Origin: Loxodes magnus
Lineage: Eukaryota; Ciliophora; Karyorelictea; Loxodida; Loxodidae
Length of the DNA: 64,000 nt
Assembly (NCBI GenBank): GCA_946699065.1
Contig: CAMPDV010000839.1
Span: forward strand, 1-64,000
Reading direction: 5' to 3'
Part shown: one piece after another, positions 36,686 to 48,402 of the stretch
Numbering within the stretch: position 1 is the first letter of the stretch
How the letters are laid out: every line of letters begins with the position of its first letter
Notes under the pieces: model-generated
The model's input: only the letters and a program-made list of their open reading frames with translations
The model's database searches: none
Told to the model about the DNA's origin: nothing
Program-made: the position numbers and the translations under genes

Positions 36686-38023
36686 TCAAATATCATTTAT
36701 ATCAATTTCTTCCTCATCCATCTCTTTTTTAGCCGCTAGTAAATCCACTTTATCTTCAGAATTGCCTGCTTATTTCTGTTATTCTTGCTTTTGTTATTAT
36801 AGTTCTAATAATTTTTGTTTCTCTATTTCGATTTACTTCTTTTATTCTTCGATTTGTTGATTAATCAGCATCTTTTACTGCAGTTGTAGGTTATCTGTTT
36901 GATTTTCTATTTTTTACTCTTCTTGTTTAGAATTTCCATTTTAATTATTTTCCTGTCCATTTTATTTATTTCCTTCTTCTTCTTCGTCCTCGTCTTCTTC
37001 TTCTGCTTATTTTAGCCACTATAAGAGGTCTTTTGCATTAATTTGGAGATCATCCATCTAGGATTTATTGTAAAACGTATTCTTCTTAAACTTAACTTTG
37101 GAATCTTCCCACTTAAGCAAGATATTTTCAGAAAAAATTTCATTGTCAAGAAATCTTTTAAAAACGGTACTAACAAAATTAATCTGTACTGCATTATTCT
37201 TGAAGTAATGAGCCATAGCTATAAGTAAGGATTTATAAGAATATTTATAGTCGTTACATTCATCCAGTATTTAAAGTAGGTACTTATTGGTACACTTTTA
37301 TGGTAATTCATTTCCAAAAAGTACTTTGAAGATAATAAAGTATTTCAAATCCTCGTCAAAAGCTTAAGAAAGTTTAATATTTCTCATCTCTTCATATACT
37401 TTTGTATAAGGTTATTATGTCTCAACCATTTCGCTCAACCTAGCTATGCTTGTTTGAACTTCAGGGCTCTATAAAGATAAAGTTTCTAAATTTTATGTAA
37501 CTTGCAAATCTTTTTCTAAAAGATTTTCCTCTATTTGGACACCTTTTGCTTTAGTCTTAACAAATTCATGCATATTTTTCGGAGGATTTTTAATGATATA
37601 GTTAGCTGCTTTGTGTGTACTATCAAGATATTCGCGCTTTCCACAGGCATTACAATTTGAGCGCAGCAAATTTTTCTTTGTAACTTGAATGAAACTTTCT
37701 GGCAATTTGCATCGTGGGCAAAGAACGTATTTTTCGATAAATTTGTCAAGAAGTTAAATTATTCTTTATGTTGTGAAGCTTCCGTTTATAATCAATTTTA
37801 TATCTCCAGTTTTTTTATTTACAATCAAATCAGTATTAGTACATAGCTCATGTCCAAAGAACTTTAAAGGATATTCAGGAGGAATTCTCAGAGATTTAGC
37901 CACAGCTGGTAAGTTTAAAATGTTTGTTTTGATTCCATTGCCAGATCCTTCAACTTTGGTTTAAAGAGCTGGCATTTGGTATCTATAATTTGGGTCATTT
38001 ACGTAACTAGGTATGTTTATCAT
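36686..38023 (-). CDS. TIF5: Translation initiation factor eIF5
   Basis: 445 residues from ATG 38023 to TGA 36686-36688, intron-free, with no internal TGA. eIF5 is the GTPase-activating protein for eIF2 in the scanning 48S complex. The N-terminus reads IPSYVNDPNYRYQMP; Arg14 aligns with the catalytic Arg15 of human eIF5. KVEGSGNGIKT and the YPLKFFGHELC segment follow. The zinc-binding cysteines are Cys102, Cys105, Cys124 and Cys127. The C-terminal W2/HEAT domain has the acidic aromatic AA-box region (LLKWEDSKVKFKKN, then LLQWLKQAEEEDEDEEE), which binds eIF2-beta and eIF3. After it comes an unusually long Gln/Glu-rich coiled-coil tail ending DEEEIDINDI. A diverged second copy lies at 46335-47519. 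Confidence 0.93.
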
Positions 38024-40282
38024 TTTTAAACTAAATTCACATAAATTATTTCAAAAATGGCGCTTAAAAGCCTATTGCAGTGATTAGTTCATTCAATTTA
38101 TGAAATGAATTCATTTACTTTTCATTTCTATTCTTATCTTTTATATTCTACCATTGCAACTCTTCTTGTTCTGGGTAGAATAATTTAATATTTTACTCTG
38201 GGGTAAGCTTAGTCCCCTTTAATGCTATAAGTTTAGAAATATATAAAGGATAAGGGATTTAAATTTTAACAAATTAGGTTTTTTAATTAGAACTAATATA
38301 AAACTAAAGTACCAAACTAAAGCAGTAAGTGAAAGAAGGAAACTATTAATATTTAAGCGATCGTGGAAATTTCTTATTACTAGCTTAAGTAAATGCATAT
38401 AAAATTACATTAATGTTCTAAGATTAAGATTCGAGTTTTCAATATAAGCAAAACAACTATAAATTCTTCCTAATTTTAAAATCTAAAGCTAATTAGCAAT
38501 AGCATGGAGTATATTAAAGTGAAAGTATAATAAACTATTAAAGTTATCCTATTGTTACTATTTTAATATAGTTAGCTACCTTCACTTATTTTATTAATAT
38601 ATTAGCTAAAATATTATAACTAGGCTTGTAGAAATAATAGGGTTATTAAGCTTTAGCACTTTAATTAAAGAAATAAAAATCTGCTAAATAATAGCTAAAA
38701 TTAGCCTAGTTAGTTATTGATTATTTAATTAGTTTCTATTTTATAATCTTTCGATAACTTACACAGCTAAGCAAACTTTATTATATCAATGTAAATTATG
38801 AATCAACTATAGTACTTAAATTAAATTACATTCTTTTGTACTAAGGCTAAGCTTTATAGGCCTATCTTATGATAATATTATTTCAATTAGTGAAAGCTAA
38901 ATTTGCTTAACTTATTTGTAAAATATACAAACTGCTTGTATAATAAATAAGGTAATATGAAAGTTTACCAATGTATAGCAATACTAGATAATATCAGAAA
39001 GCTAATAAAATAGCCTTTATATCAGTCAGTTCCTTTTCGAAAAGAGTTATACCAGAAGCATTTTAGATATTTCATATATAGAACTTAAAATATAATAAAA
39101 TAAGCTTTAAATAGTAATGATATAGCTGATGCTTATAAAGCTGAACAGTTTATTAAATAATGGTGCATCTCTATAGCATAATTTTGCTTTGATAGTTAAT
39201 TTAAATTTAATGCTTAGAGACTCATCTGAACTCAATCAATTTAGCTCAGAATTTGTAATAAAGGTAATCAAATAGAACATAGAAATATAGTTATTTATAC
39301 TAAAATGCTTAATCATTTCAGATATGCTAATTGTCTTGAACAAATAGAATTAGAGACATTCAAGATAGTCAATAAAATTAGTAAAATAGCCAAATGTTTT
39401 ATATAAAGAGGCTTATTTATGATTAATACCTTTCATTTTTCAATCAAGAACATATTTACTAATATTTATCTAAAATCTATAAAGCATTCCTCAGTCTTTT
39501 AATTTGGTAGGAAAAAGGCTATTAATAAATAAACTAAATTCAAACTAATTAGAAATTACTCTAAAGCAAAAAAAGATTTTTGCTATTTAGAACAGCACTG
39601 AAGAAATAAGGCTTACTACAAATAAAATAAAGCAAGTAAAGAATAATACTAAAAATTACAAATTTCTAACTTAGTATCTAATTTAATTAATTTAAATTTA
39701 TCTTTAGCATTCTTTTTAAATAAAGTAATAAATAAAAAATAAACTTAATCTTAATAATTAAAATAATAAGCTAACTAACTTGTCTAGAATTATTAAAAGC
39801 TTTAAATATATCATAAGATAATTTAAATAGCTAAGCCTTTATTAATTAGTTTAGGTAAAAGATCTTAATTAAAGGAATAGATTAGCTTAATTTAATAATA
39901 GACTAATTAGCTTTGCTTTTTTAGTTTTAAACTGTTTATTATTAATTCTCTTATTATTTCACTAGTAATTTAGACTAAATAAAGGATAGAAATAGATTAT
40001 TTGTAAGGTTAGATTATTCATTTATTTCTATTGGATATAAATTAATAAGTAATAAGTACTTTGAATAATTAAACATAATATAACTAAGATTTATATTATA
40101 GCTATTACAGCACCTCACTTTAAGAAAGGTACCAGGATTTAAGAAAATTGAATAGACATTTGAAGATCTTAAATAATAAACTATTTTTATAGAAATTGAT
40201 GTAAAGTAAAATAATAAGATAAAGCTAGAAGCTATAAAGATAACTGACAAAATTCATATTTAGCAGAATCTTATTCTACAAG
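38024..40282. other. Long AT-rich spacer
   Basis: No gene with family support. The last ~280 bp show a possible coding-like frame on the plus strand with an F-box-like look, but all three plus frames are open there and I do not annotate it. Confidence 0.45.
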
Positions 40283-40662
40283 ATGTGTGAACCTACATAA
40301 TTCAATTTTTACGAATAGATCGAAAAATTTTGATATAATCTACCAAGAAATAGGAAAGATGGATAGTAAAATTGATTATGCTTTCAAATTAGAAGTAACA
40401 CTGAAATTTAGATAGTTGGAAATTACCTGTAAAGATAATTAGCTGTCTAAATTCAGTCGTAATGTTTGAAGATCTAGAATTAAAGAGATTTAAAATTATA
40501 ACAGGCAGATTGAAAATGAAATAGATTACATTTATTTACGAAGAGAGTTCTAGAAATATTAGCTTCTTTAGTATTAAAAAATTATCTAAAGCAAAATCTT
40601 ACAAATTACCTTAATTAACTCACAATACTTAAAGCATAAATAAGAAAAGCCGAAAGCTTTGA
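40283..40662 (+). CDS. Hypothetical small protein with one 17-nt intron
   Basis: ATG 40283 opens MCEPTQFNFYEQIEKFWYN. A 17-nt GT...AG segment at 40395-40411 (GTAACACTGAAATTTAG) joins the frame to LKRFKIITGRLKMKQITFIY and a Lys-rich C-terminus ending at TGA 40660-40662, giving 120 residues. The total is an exact multiple of three and both ends are clean. Caution: two other plus frames are also open here and also look partly protein-like, one of them running on to TGA 41118. No family recognised. Confidence 0.42.
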
Positions 40663-41513
40663 TCAGTGAAGATATACTTAAGAATCCTTAGATTAGAAAA
40701 TTATCTTTATAATTGAGAAAAAAGATTTGAGAAAATACATTTAGCAATATGAAGAAAATATCAATTAAATATTTAGATAAGGCAGATGCATCATAATATA
40801 TTGAAAACAACAATATAAAATTTTAATTGGATAAGTTGTAACTAAGGGTGAAATTTCAATATCTTAGATATTTGATTACAAATTTTGTCTAAAATCTGCA
40901 AGTTACTGTATGAAATGTCATTGATTCTAAAAATTAATTTTATATGAGAACAGGAATCATTAAATTTTTCCAAAAATATCAATTTATTTAGAAAAATTCT
41001 ATTTAGCTAAATCTTAATAATATCCAACTTCCTACAAATCATCAATAATAATTTATCGTTAAAGAAGCAATTTTCTAATTATTAAAAGTGCTTAGCATTC
41101 TTTAATTATTTCTTTAATGATATTAAAATAAAAAAAGATAAGTTATAAACAAATAGCTTTATTTATTAATAACCTGTTATAGATATAGCTATACTTATAT
41201 TTATTTTATTTAACAGTGATCATTATCTATTACAATCTTTAGCAATTAAAGCTGGAAATTTGTTTATTTTCTTTAAAATTTTTATTTCTGTCCTTCATTT
41301 ATCTCAGTATAAACAAATCTTGTATAAACAGCACTTAGATGTTTAAATCTGTTATTAATGGTAAATATCTTATTATTATAAGAGTTATAAAAAGTTAAAA
41401 CTATTATAAAAATAAGCTGATTTTAAATTATCAAAATGCTTGTAAATGACTGAAATAATTATAATTATATATAATTTAATTAGCATCTTTTATTCTTTCT
41501 TTTGTTGTTACTT
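40663..41513. other. AT-rich spacer
   Basis: An alternative frame of the upstream hypothetical gene may extend to 41120; otherwise nothing is seen. Confidence 0.4.
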
Positions 41514-42354
41514 TCATTTTAAATATTCAAAGAAGATTATTTTAGTAATATATAAAATAAAATAAAGTTGTTACCGAATTGAAAATAGTTGGATTATGAG
41601 CTTAAAAGAAAGAAAAAAGAGATATATATAATTTTAAGACTTAGTATTTTATTTGTTATATCTATAATAAAATTATTGAAGATGTATTTTATCCTACTTA
41701 TATACTTTCGTTTCTAAAATAGCAAGTATACACTAAAGATAATTCCAGAATTTTAATTGTATAATTGGCTATTTTTATTTTATTTTATCATTTTTCCATA
41801 TTAATTTTATAAAATAATGATTGCAAATATTTCGTATTTCTTCAGCATTTTCATCAATAAATCTTTTTAAATATAAAGAATTGCTTATTTTACCTTAAAG
41901 GCATTTTTGTAGCTGTGGCTGAGTTATTTATATCTGTCTCAAATAACTAATATGATTATTTTTTTATCTTTATTTTATAATTTTTCTCTATAATATTTTG
42001 AAATTCTTTCAGTTTAAAAATTTTTAGCAATATTATGATTTTTATTTTCCTTCAAAGAATTTAAATTTTCTAATTAATTCTTATGCGAGTTGTTAAAATA
42101 TTAAAATCCTTCTTATAAATTCCGTCTTGAGTTTGATTTATCCTAGTTAGTAAAGTTATTTATTTAAGTTCTAGTCTGCAGTCTTAAGAATTCTATTCTC
42201 TTCAACTAAGAAAAAATTAGTGATGCTTACAATCTTCTGTAATAATTCAAATTCATAAAGATATCTAAAATTGTTCTATTAGATCCATATTAAATTTAAG
42301 CCTCACACCATTTTCTCTTCTTAACCTTGTATCTCAATTTATATTATAAAGCAT
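41514..42354 (-). CDS. Hypothetical protein with a 25-nt intron
   Basis: ATG 42354 gives MLYNINWDTRLRRENGVRLK; the Trp is TGA. A frame change is explained by a 25-nt intron at 42206-42230 with a GTAAGC donor, an internal CACTAAT (branch-site-like) and a TTCTTAG acceptor. Reading resumes with EENRILKTADQNLNKQLYQL and ends at TGA 41514-41516, 271 residues. The first ~110 residues are convincing. The second half is AT-rich and Asn/Lys/Ile/Phe heavy, so the true end may lie earlier through another small intron. No domain recognised. Confidence 0.5.
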
Positions 42355-43389
42355 TTAAATACAATCATTTAATTATTAATTTAAACTAATAACTTTCTTT
42401 TAATAGCTAAGTAAAAATTTAAATTTTTAGAAAAATGAAGTAATAAGTTTTGATAAATATAGTTTAGATAGGAAATTAAGAAAAGCTTAATATATTTACA
42501 TAAATAAATTTTATAGTTAGCTTTAATTAATATCTTTCAATTAATTAATTATAATAATTTAATTATATTAAGTTGATTTCTTTCATTAATTCCTATTATA
42601 ATAAAATTATAGAAACAACTGAAAGTTAAACTAATAATTTAAATATTTTAGATATAAGTATATTTTATATTTTATTCTGCTTAATAATTTCAATCAATTG
42701 CTTTAGAAAAATAAATAGATGATTGATCTTTAAATTATAAGAAAATAAATATATAAATCTATGTTATAATTCCTTAGTTTATTAAATAAGAATAGCTAGT
42801 TATAAACAGTTTATTAAGTAATTATATAAAATATATATCAAAAAATAATAATTTAACTATGCTTTTATTATTATTTATTGTTATTTAAACTTTAAAACTT
42901 ATTAAATTATATTTAATTAATTTTACCTAAATTTTTAAAATAAATAACTATTTCATTATAAGTTTTTGTATTATATTATTAAAATTTAATTAGAGAGTAT
43001 CTAAATTTAAGTTTTAAACTAATTGTTTTTAATTTAATTAATATTAAAATGTTTCCTTTTACATTTTTTAAAGAAAGTATACTTTTTAAATTGCTTTATA
43101 TATTAAAAATATTCAATAATGCTAGTATTTAAAACTAGGAAAATTTTAATTTTATTAAGATTTATTTTAAAATTTAAATTCATCGATTGGAGTTCTTTTG
43201 ACTAAATTTTAAATTATATAATAAGATCCTTTTATTTATTCTACAACAGTTTTGAATAAAATTACTCATTAATATTTAAGAAGAAACTAATTTTAAAATG
43301 CTTTATTCTTAGTATACCTTATAACTTTATTAGTTAATAGAGAGGATATATTGATAAATAATCTTTTTAAATTAAGATTAAATTTTTTC
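42355..43389. other. Extremely AT-rich spacer
   Basis: Nearly pure A/T with few G or C. No gene. Confidence 0.5.
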
Positions 43390-44485
43390 TCAGTAATAAG
43401 TTTTTTGCCTAAAACATGATTTAAGTCGTTTATTGATCACCTCAGAAAGTTGAAATAAATCTTTTACATACCTGAATAAAAACTTACGAGTTAGGTAAAT
43501 TATCGAAGTTCCCATCGTTGCATTCAATTATATTAACCTATATTTACCGGATTTTTTCCAGAGTCAGTATTTCTTCTAGTAAAGGCTTTGTATTGTAAGG
43601 TGTATTTTTGCTAGTAACTTAGTTTTATTTATTTTCTCTATAAGATTCTAACTCTTCCCCTTCAAAAATTATTTTTTACTTGGGATTTTTGAAATCCTAA
43701 GTTTAATATCTAATGTATTCTTAACTTTATTGTCCTGCACTCTGTTAGCTATCTTGACTATATTACTCTTACTATAAATAAGGATGTAATTATTTTCTCA
43801 AGTTTTATATTTCTTCTCTTACAGAAGGACTTTGAGAAGTAATAGAAAACTATTACTATTATTTCTAGTTTCCTAAAGGATAAGTATTTTATCTTGTCTA
43901 TTAAACTCCCATTTTGTAGTACATATCATTTTTAATTTTCTCAAAACTAAGGGTTGTTTAATCTTATCTCGATTTCAGATTCTAAAGTTTTTATTGTAGC
44001 ATTTGAACGCTCTCTTAAGCTTTTTCTATTGTTGGAGATTATGGTTGATAGTTTTAGACTGTCAAAGGTACTTCTTACATTTTTTTTTCAAATATATCCA
44101 AATTAACTGGTTTTATAGGAATTCTAGGCGACGTAAATGCAGAAGTGGGAGATTTAATCTGTGAGTCATTTGAATCTTTTCGCCTGGTATTAAAGTGTCT
44201 GATATCATTTTAAAAGTTTATAATCTAGTTTTAAGGTGTTTACGAAGTAATTTCTAACATTCTGCTGGAACCCTTCATTTATGCTTTATGCATTCTCTAT
44301 AGATTTGTTGGCTCTATAGCTTAGACACTTAAATCACGTGAACTACTATTTTAACTCTAGTATACGTTTTCTCTTATTTGCTATCTAACAACTTACCACT
44401 ATGCTAAAGCATTTCTTGAAGGAACTACTGGATTTAAAATGGCATCATAATTACCAATATTCAATTTTTAAGAAAATCTTGACAT
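43390..44485 (-). CDS. Gln-rich hypothetical protein with a 16-nt intron
   Basis: ATG 44485 opens a frame rich in Gln, Ser and Pro, with Ser-Pro motifs (KSPTSAFTSPRIPIKP) and short coiled coils (SVQMLQQKLQNLKSRQ). A 16-nt intron at 43472-43487 (GTAAGTTTTTATTCAG) near the 3' end leads to an amphipathic C-terminal helix, VKDLFQLSEVINKRLKSC, ending at TGA 43390-43392, giving 359 residues. Unspliced, the frame would stop at TGA 43442 with a less helical end. Repeated Ser-Pro sites suggest phosphorylation by proline-directed kinases. No family recognised. Confidence 0.68.
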
Positions 44486-46334
44486 TTTTTAAACTAAAAT
44501 ACTAAAGAAAATATTAATTGATCGTTAAATTTATTACTTACTAAAAACCTTAAAAATAAATATAAAACCTCTATCTTTTTAAATTTAATATCCTTAATTA
44601 AATTAAACTAAATTATATCATGCATTTAAATTATCTTTATTATATTTATTTTTAATACTAAAGTTAATATATAATTTATTTATTTTTTATAAGAGAGAAT
44701 CAAGAAAATTGAAAATAGAATCTAGAGTAATTTTTGATACTTGGAGATTGAAATTTTTTGGTTGATATTGATAAAGGTTATATTTAAAATTAATTATAAT
44801 TTAAATATTTATTATTTTATATCATTTTGATTACTTTTGCACCCTAAATTTACGAAGTATTGTATGATTTTAATATATTTTTAAAGTGATTATTAATAAT
44901 CTATATTATCAATAGTTAAATCCAAATAAAAATAAGATTCTTTTAATATAGAGCTTACCATTCTATTATTTAATATTGTATCTATAAAATGAAATATCTA
45001 GACTTAGAAATATATAAAAGTTATATTTTTAATTATTTTTAATTTAATATTTAAAATAAATATCTAGAAAAAGAAATAAAAGTTTGTGATATTAAAATGA
45101 AATAATGATAAAGATAAAAAGAGTATTAATGTTAAATTATATAGCTTTATATTTTATTTATAGCTTAATACTTTTATTTCAGATTAAAATTAGAATTAAA
45201 AAAGTCATTTCTAAAATAAATCGAAATTAATATAAAATATTATTTAGCAATGCTAGAAGATAATTGATTTAATAAAGAACTATAGAAAATTTAATTTTAA
45301 TTATTGAATATTATTAAATGCTAGTTTATATATTTAAAATTTTTTAATTAAATAGATTATAAATTTTTATTTGCCTTTTCTTATTCATTTTTGAAAAGTT
45401 TAAAATATTAATTTTCGTTTTTAAATAAATACATTTTAGTAAATGATTTATTTATTAGATAATTTAAAGAATTTATTTCTTGAGATATCCTATTAATGTA
45501 TCTATTCCTTTTATTTTAATTTTTATATAAACTTTTTTAAGAAGTGACTATATTTATACTTATTTTTTATAAAAATTTAACCTTTAGTAGTAAATATATT
45601 CATTTTATTTAACTTAATTAATTCTTTTATCTATATTTAAAATATAAGTATAATTACTAAATATATTATAAAGATATTAACTTTTAAAATGCTTAGTTAT
45701 ATATAAATATATTTTATTTTTTGTCTATTATTTTAATTTAATTTTTTTGTTTTACTACAAAATTAAAAATAAAATCTTTATAAAATTAAATAGTTTCTTT
45801 CTACTTTAATATTAATTTAAAATAATTTTAACCTATAATTAATTCTACTTTTTTCAATTAATAATATTTAATTTATTTGCAGCTTATTTTGCTAAAATTC
45901 TTAAAATTAAAAAAATAATAAAAATTTAATGTTTATAAAACTAAATAATTATCTATTATTAAAATTAGATAGTTTTTATGTTTATAATCAATAGAAAAAA
46001 TCCTTATTTTCATTATCTTTTTGCGAATATTTTTGAATCACTTTAGATATATTTTTTTATTGCTTTGACAGGATATTATTTCCCACTTTGTTAAGATAAA
46101 CAAATGAACTCTGTCTCTTCAAAATATTTATTATATATTAAAGTATGTAAGAGTTGCTCTATATTAAATAATATTCAATCATAATAGCATTTTTGAAAGA
46201 TGAATCATCACTTGATACCTAGATCATCAATTTAATTTAAACATATATAAAAATAAAATAGCAAGAGAGCTTAATAAAATTGAATATGAAGGTTTTAATT
46301 CAAAAGAATACATTATAAATATAATTATTTATTT
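44486..46334. other. Extremely AT-rich spacer
   Basis: About 1.85 kb of almost pure A/T with long homopolymer runs, poorer in G and C than the spacers around 24700-29400. No gene. Confidence 0.5.
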
Positions 46335-47519
46335 TCATATCTCATCAATATTAATTTCTTCATTTTCTATTTCCTTTTTAGCTGCTAAAAGATCCCATTT
46401 ATCTTTTTAATTACTTATTTTCAAATTTTAGTTTGCTGGTTATATCTACTCTTACTATATAATAGAAATTTCCTAATCTATTTAGATTTATTTTTATTAA
46501 AGATTATGCTTTAAGATTATTTCATCTTTTTACTCTTCTTATGAATTTTAAGATTTAGCATTTAATATGTTTTCTATATTCTAGTTTTCATAAACTGCAT
46601 CTATTTCATGAAGTTATTGAATAAATTATTTCGCCTTTATTTTAAGTTTCTTCATCAAAAGACTATTATAAAGTGATTTTTTTTTTAAACTTATTTTTGA
46701 TTCTGCTCATCTCAACAAAACACTTCTGGATAAAATTTAGTTTTCAAGGAAACTTTTCAAAACAGTGCAAACAGATCTATTTTGCTCTTAATTATTTTTT
46801 TCAAAGCAATACGACATAGCTATTAGCAAAGATTAGTAGTAATACTGTTAGTCATTGCATTTTGCCAAAATTTGGAGAAGATATTTGTCAGTACATTTGT
46901 ATACTAACTCATTGTTAAATAATACGCTAAAAATTATTATATATTTCATATCTTCATCAAAAGCTTAAGAAAGTTAAAATTTTTTTATTTCCTCATGTAT
47001 TTATGTAGCAGGTAATTATCCTTTGACTTGTACTTTTAATATGTTAATTTAATCTTGTATTTTAGAATCTAATTCAATTTCTTTATGTTCTTAGTCTAAA
47101 TTTTTAGTCATAAACATTTCAATCTTTTATGTAGCATCATTTATTTATACTTTTCCACAAGCTTAGCAAACAGATTTTAGTTAATTTGTAGAAGTTATTT
47201 TTATAATAGTTTCAGGTAATTTGCATCTTTAGCAAATCACAAATTTATCAATAAATTCATCTATAAGTTTTCTGATTTGCTAGTTTGAAAATTCTCCATA
47301 TAACATCATTTATTAGGCATTTAAAATTTTAGTTTTCGTGCATAACTATATTCCAATAAACTTAAGCAAACATTACGGAGTAAATCTCAAAACCTTAGCT
47401 ATATCAGCTAAATTTAAAACATAGGTTAAGCTTTATTTGGAATATTCCTATATTTTAGTTTAAACAGCAGGCATCTTTCAGGCATAAAAACTATCTTAAA
47501 CATAGCTCGGAATATTCAT
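46335..47519 (-). CDS. Diverged eIF5 paralogue lacking the GAP arginine
   Basis: 394 residues from ATG 47519 to TGA 46335-46337, one unbroken frame. It aligns with the eIF5 at 36686-38023 along its length: start NIPSYVQD, zinc cysteines Cys96/Cys99/Cys118/Cys121, the QLSQAFDEDMKYII core and the final NEEINIDEI. The catalytic region differs: FYAWKMP replaces NYRYQMP, so the arginine finger (Arg15 in human) is Ala, and the Gly-rich KVEGSGNG loop is gone. LLRWAESK aligns with LKWEDSK of the other copy, and its Trp is TGA. It could be a non-catalytic competitor of eIF5, like metazoan 5MP, or a gene starting to decay; the intact frame argues for function. It is more AT-rich than its sister. Confidence 0.8.
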
Positions 47520-48402
47520 CGTTTTAGATTTAATATATCAGATAAAATTAATTTTTTCCAAAGAAAATTAAAAATATTTTAAGTTTTAATAACTAATATT
47601 TCTAAAATCTTTAATTTTCAATTTGTATAAAAACATTATAATTAGGTATATAAATAGTTTATTTTAATATAATATCAAATATCAAGCATAATTTTAAATA
47701 TGAAATAAGTTAGTTTAAAGATATTTCATAATATATAACTATTTTATTTATTTTTTAACAGTTAAAATTTATTAATGATATCAGATGCTAGCATTATTTA
47801 TATTATACTATTTTACTCATAAAAAACTAAAAATAAATTATTTATATAAAATATTAGTTTCTTTTAACTAGCAGTTAATCACTTATTTACTTATATCTAA
47901 ATAAATAAATTAGTTTTTAATATTAAATTTATTTTAATAGCATTTCAAATATATTTAATATAAGTATTATGTATAAGCATTTTTTTAGCTAAATATTCAG
48001 TTGAATAGAAAGGAAATTAATTTTTAGATAAATGAAATAAATTTTAGTCTATATATTGAGAACTTATAATAATGGATATTGATGTTAAATTATAAACACT
48101 AAGAATTTAATTAAATTTTAGGTAAAATAGCTTATAAAATAAAAATAGTTATTTTTATAAATTATTGATTCTAAGCAGCGGAATGTAAAGGCTTATTAAC
48201 TGTAATTACTTAGTACTAAAGCTAACGATTTTAATTTAGATAAAGTTAAAATCTATAAAAATTATTAAATTGAATTTCATATAAATTATAAGACTAAAGT
48301 ATAAGAGAATTTTTGATTAAGTATTATGAAATAAAATTATAAGGATATTAAAGCTTATATCTTAATACTTATATATGAAGTGGTTAAGAGTTAATAAGTT
48401 TA
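47520..48402. other. AT-rich spacer
   Basis: No gene recognised. Confidence 0.5.

Noticed and set aside
39990-40394. An F-box-like frame (QDVWTYIIQFLRIDRK) on the plus strand upstream of the small hypothetical gene
   Set aside because: All three frames are open there, no start codon is found in that frame, and a competing frame has a clean ATG, intron and stop.
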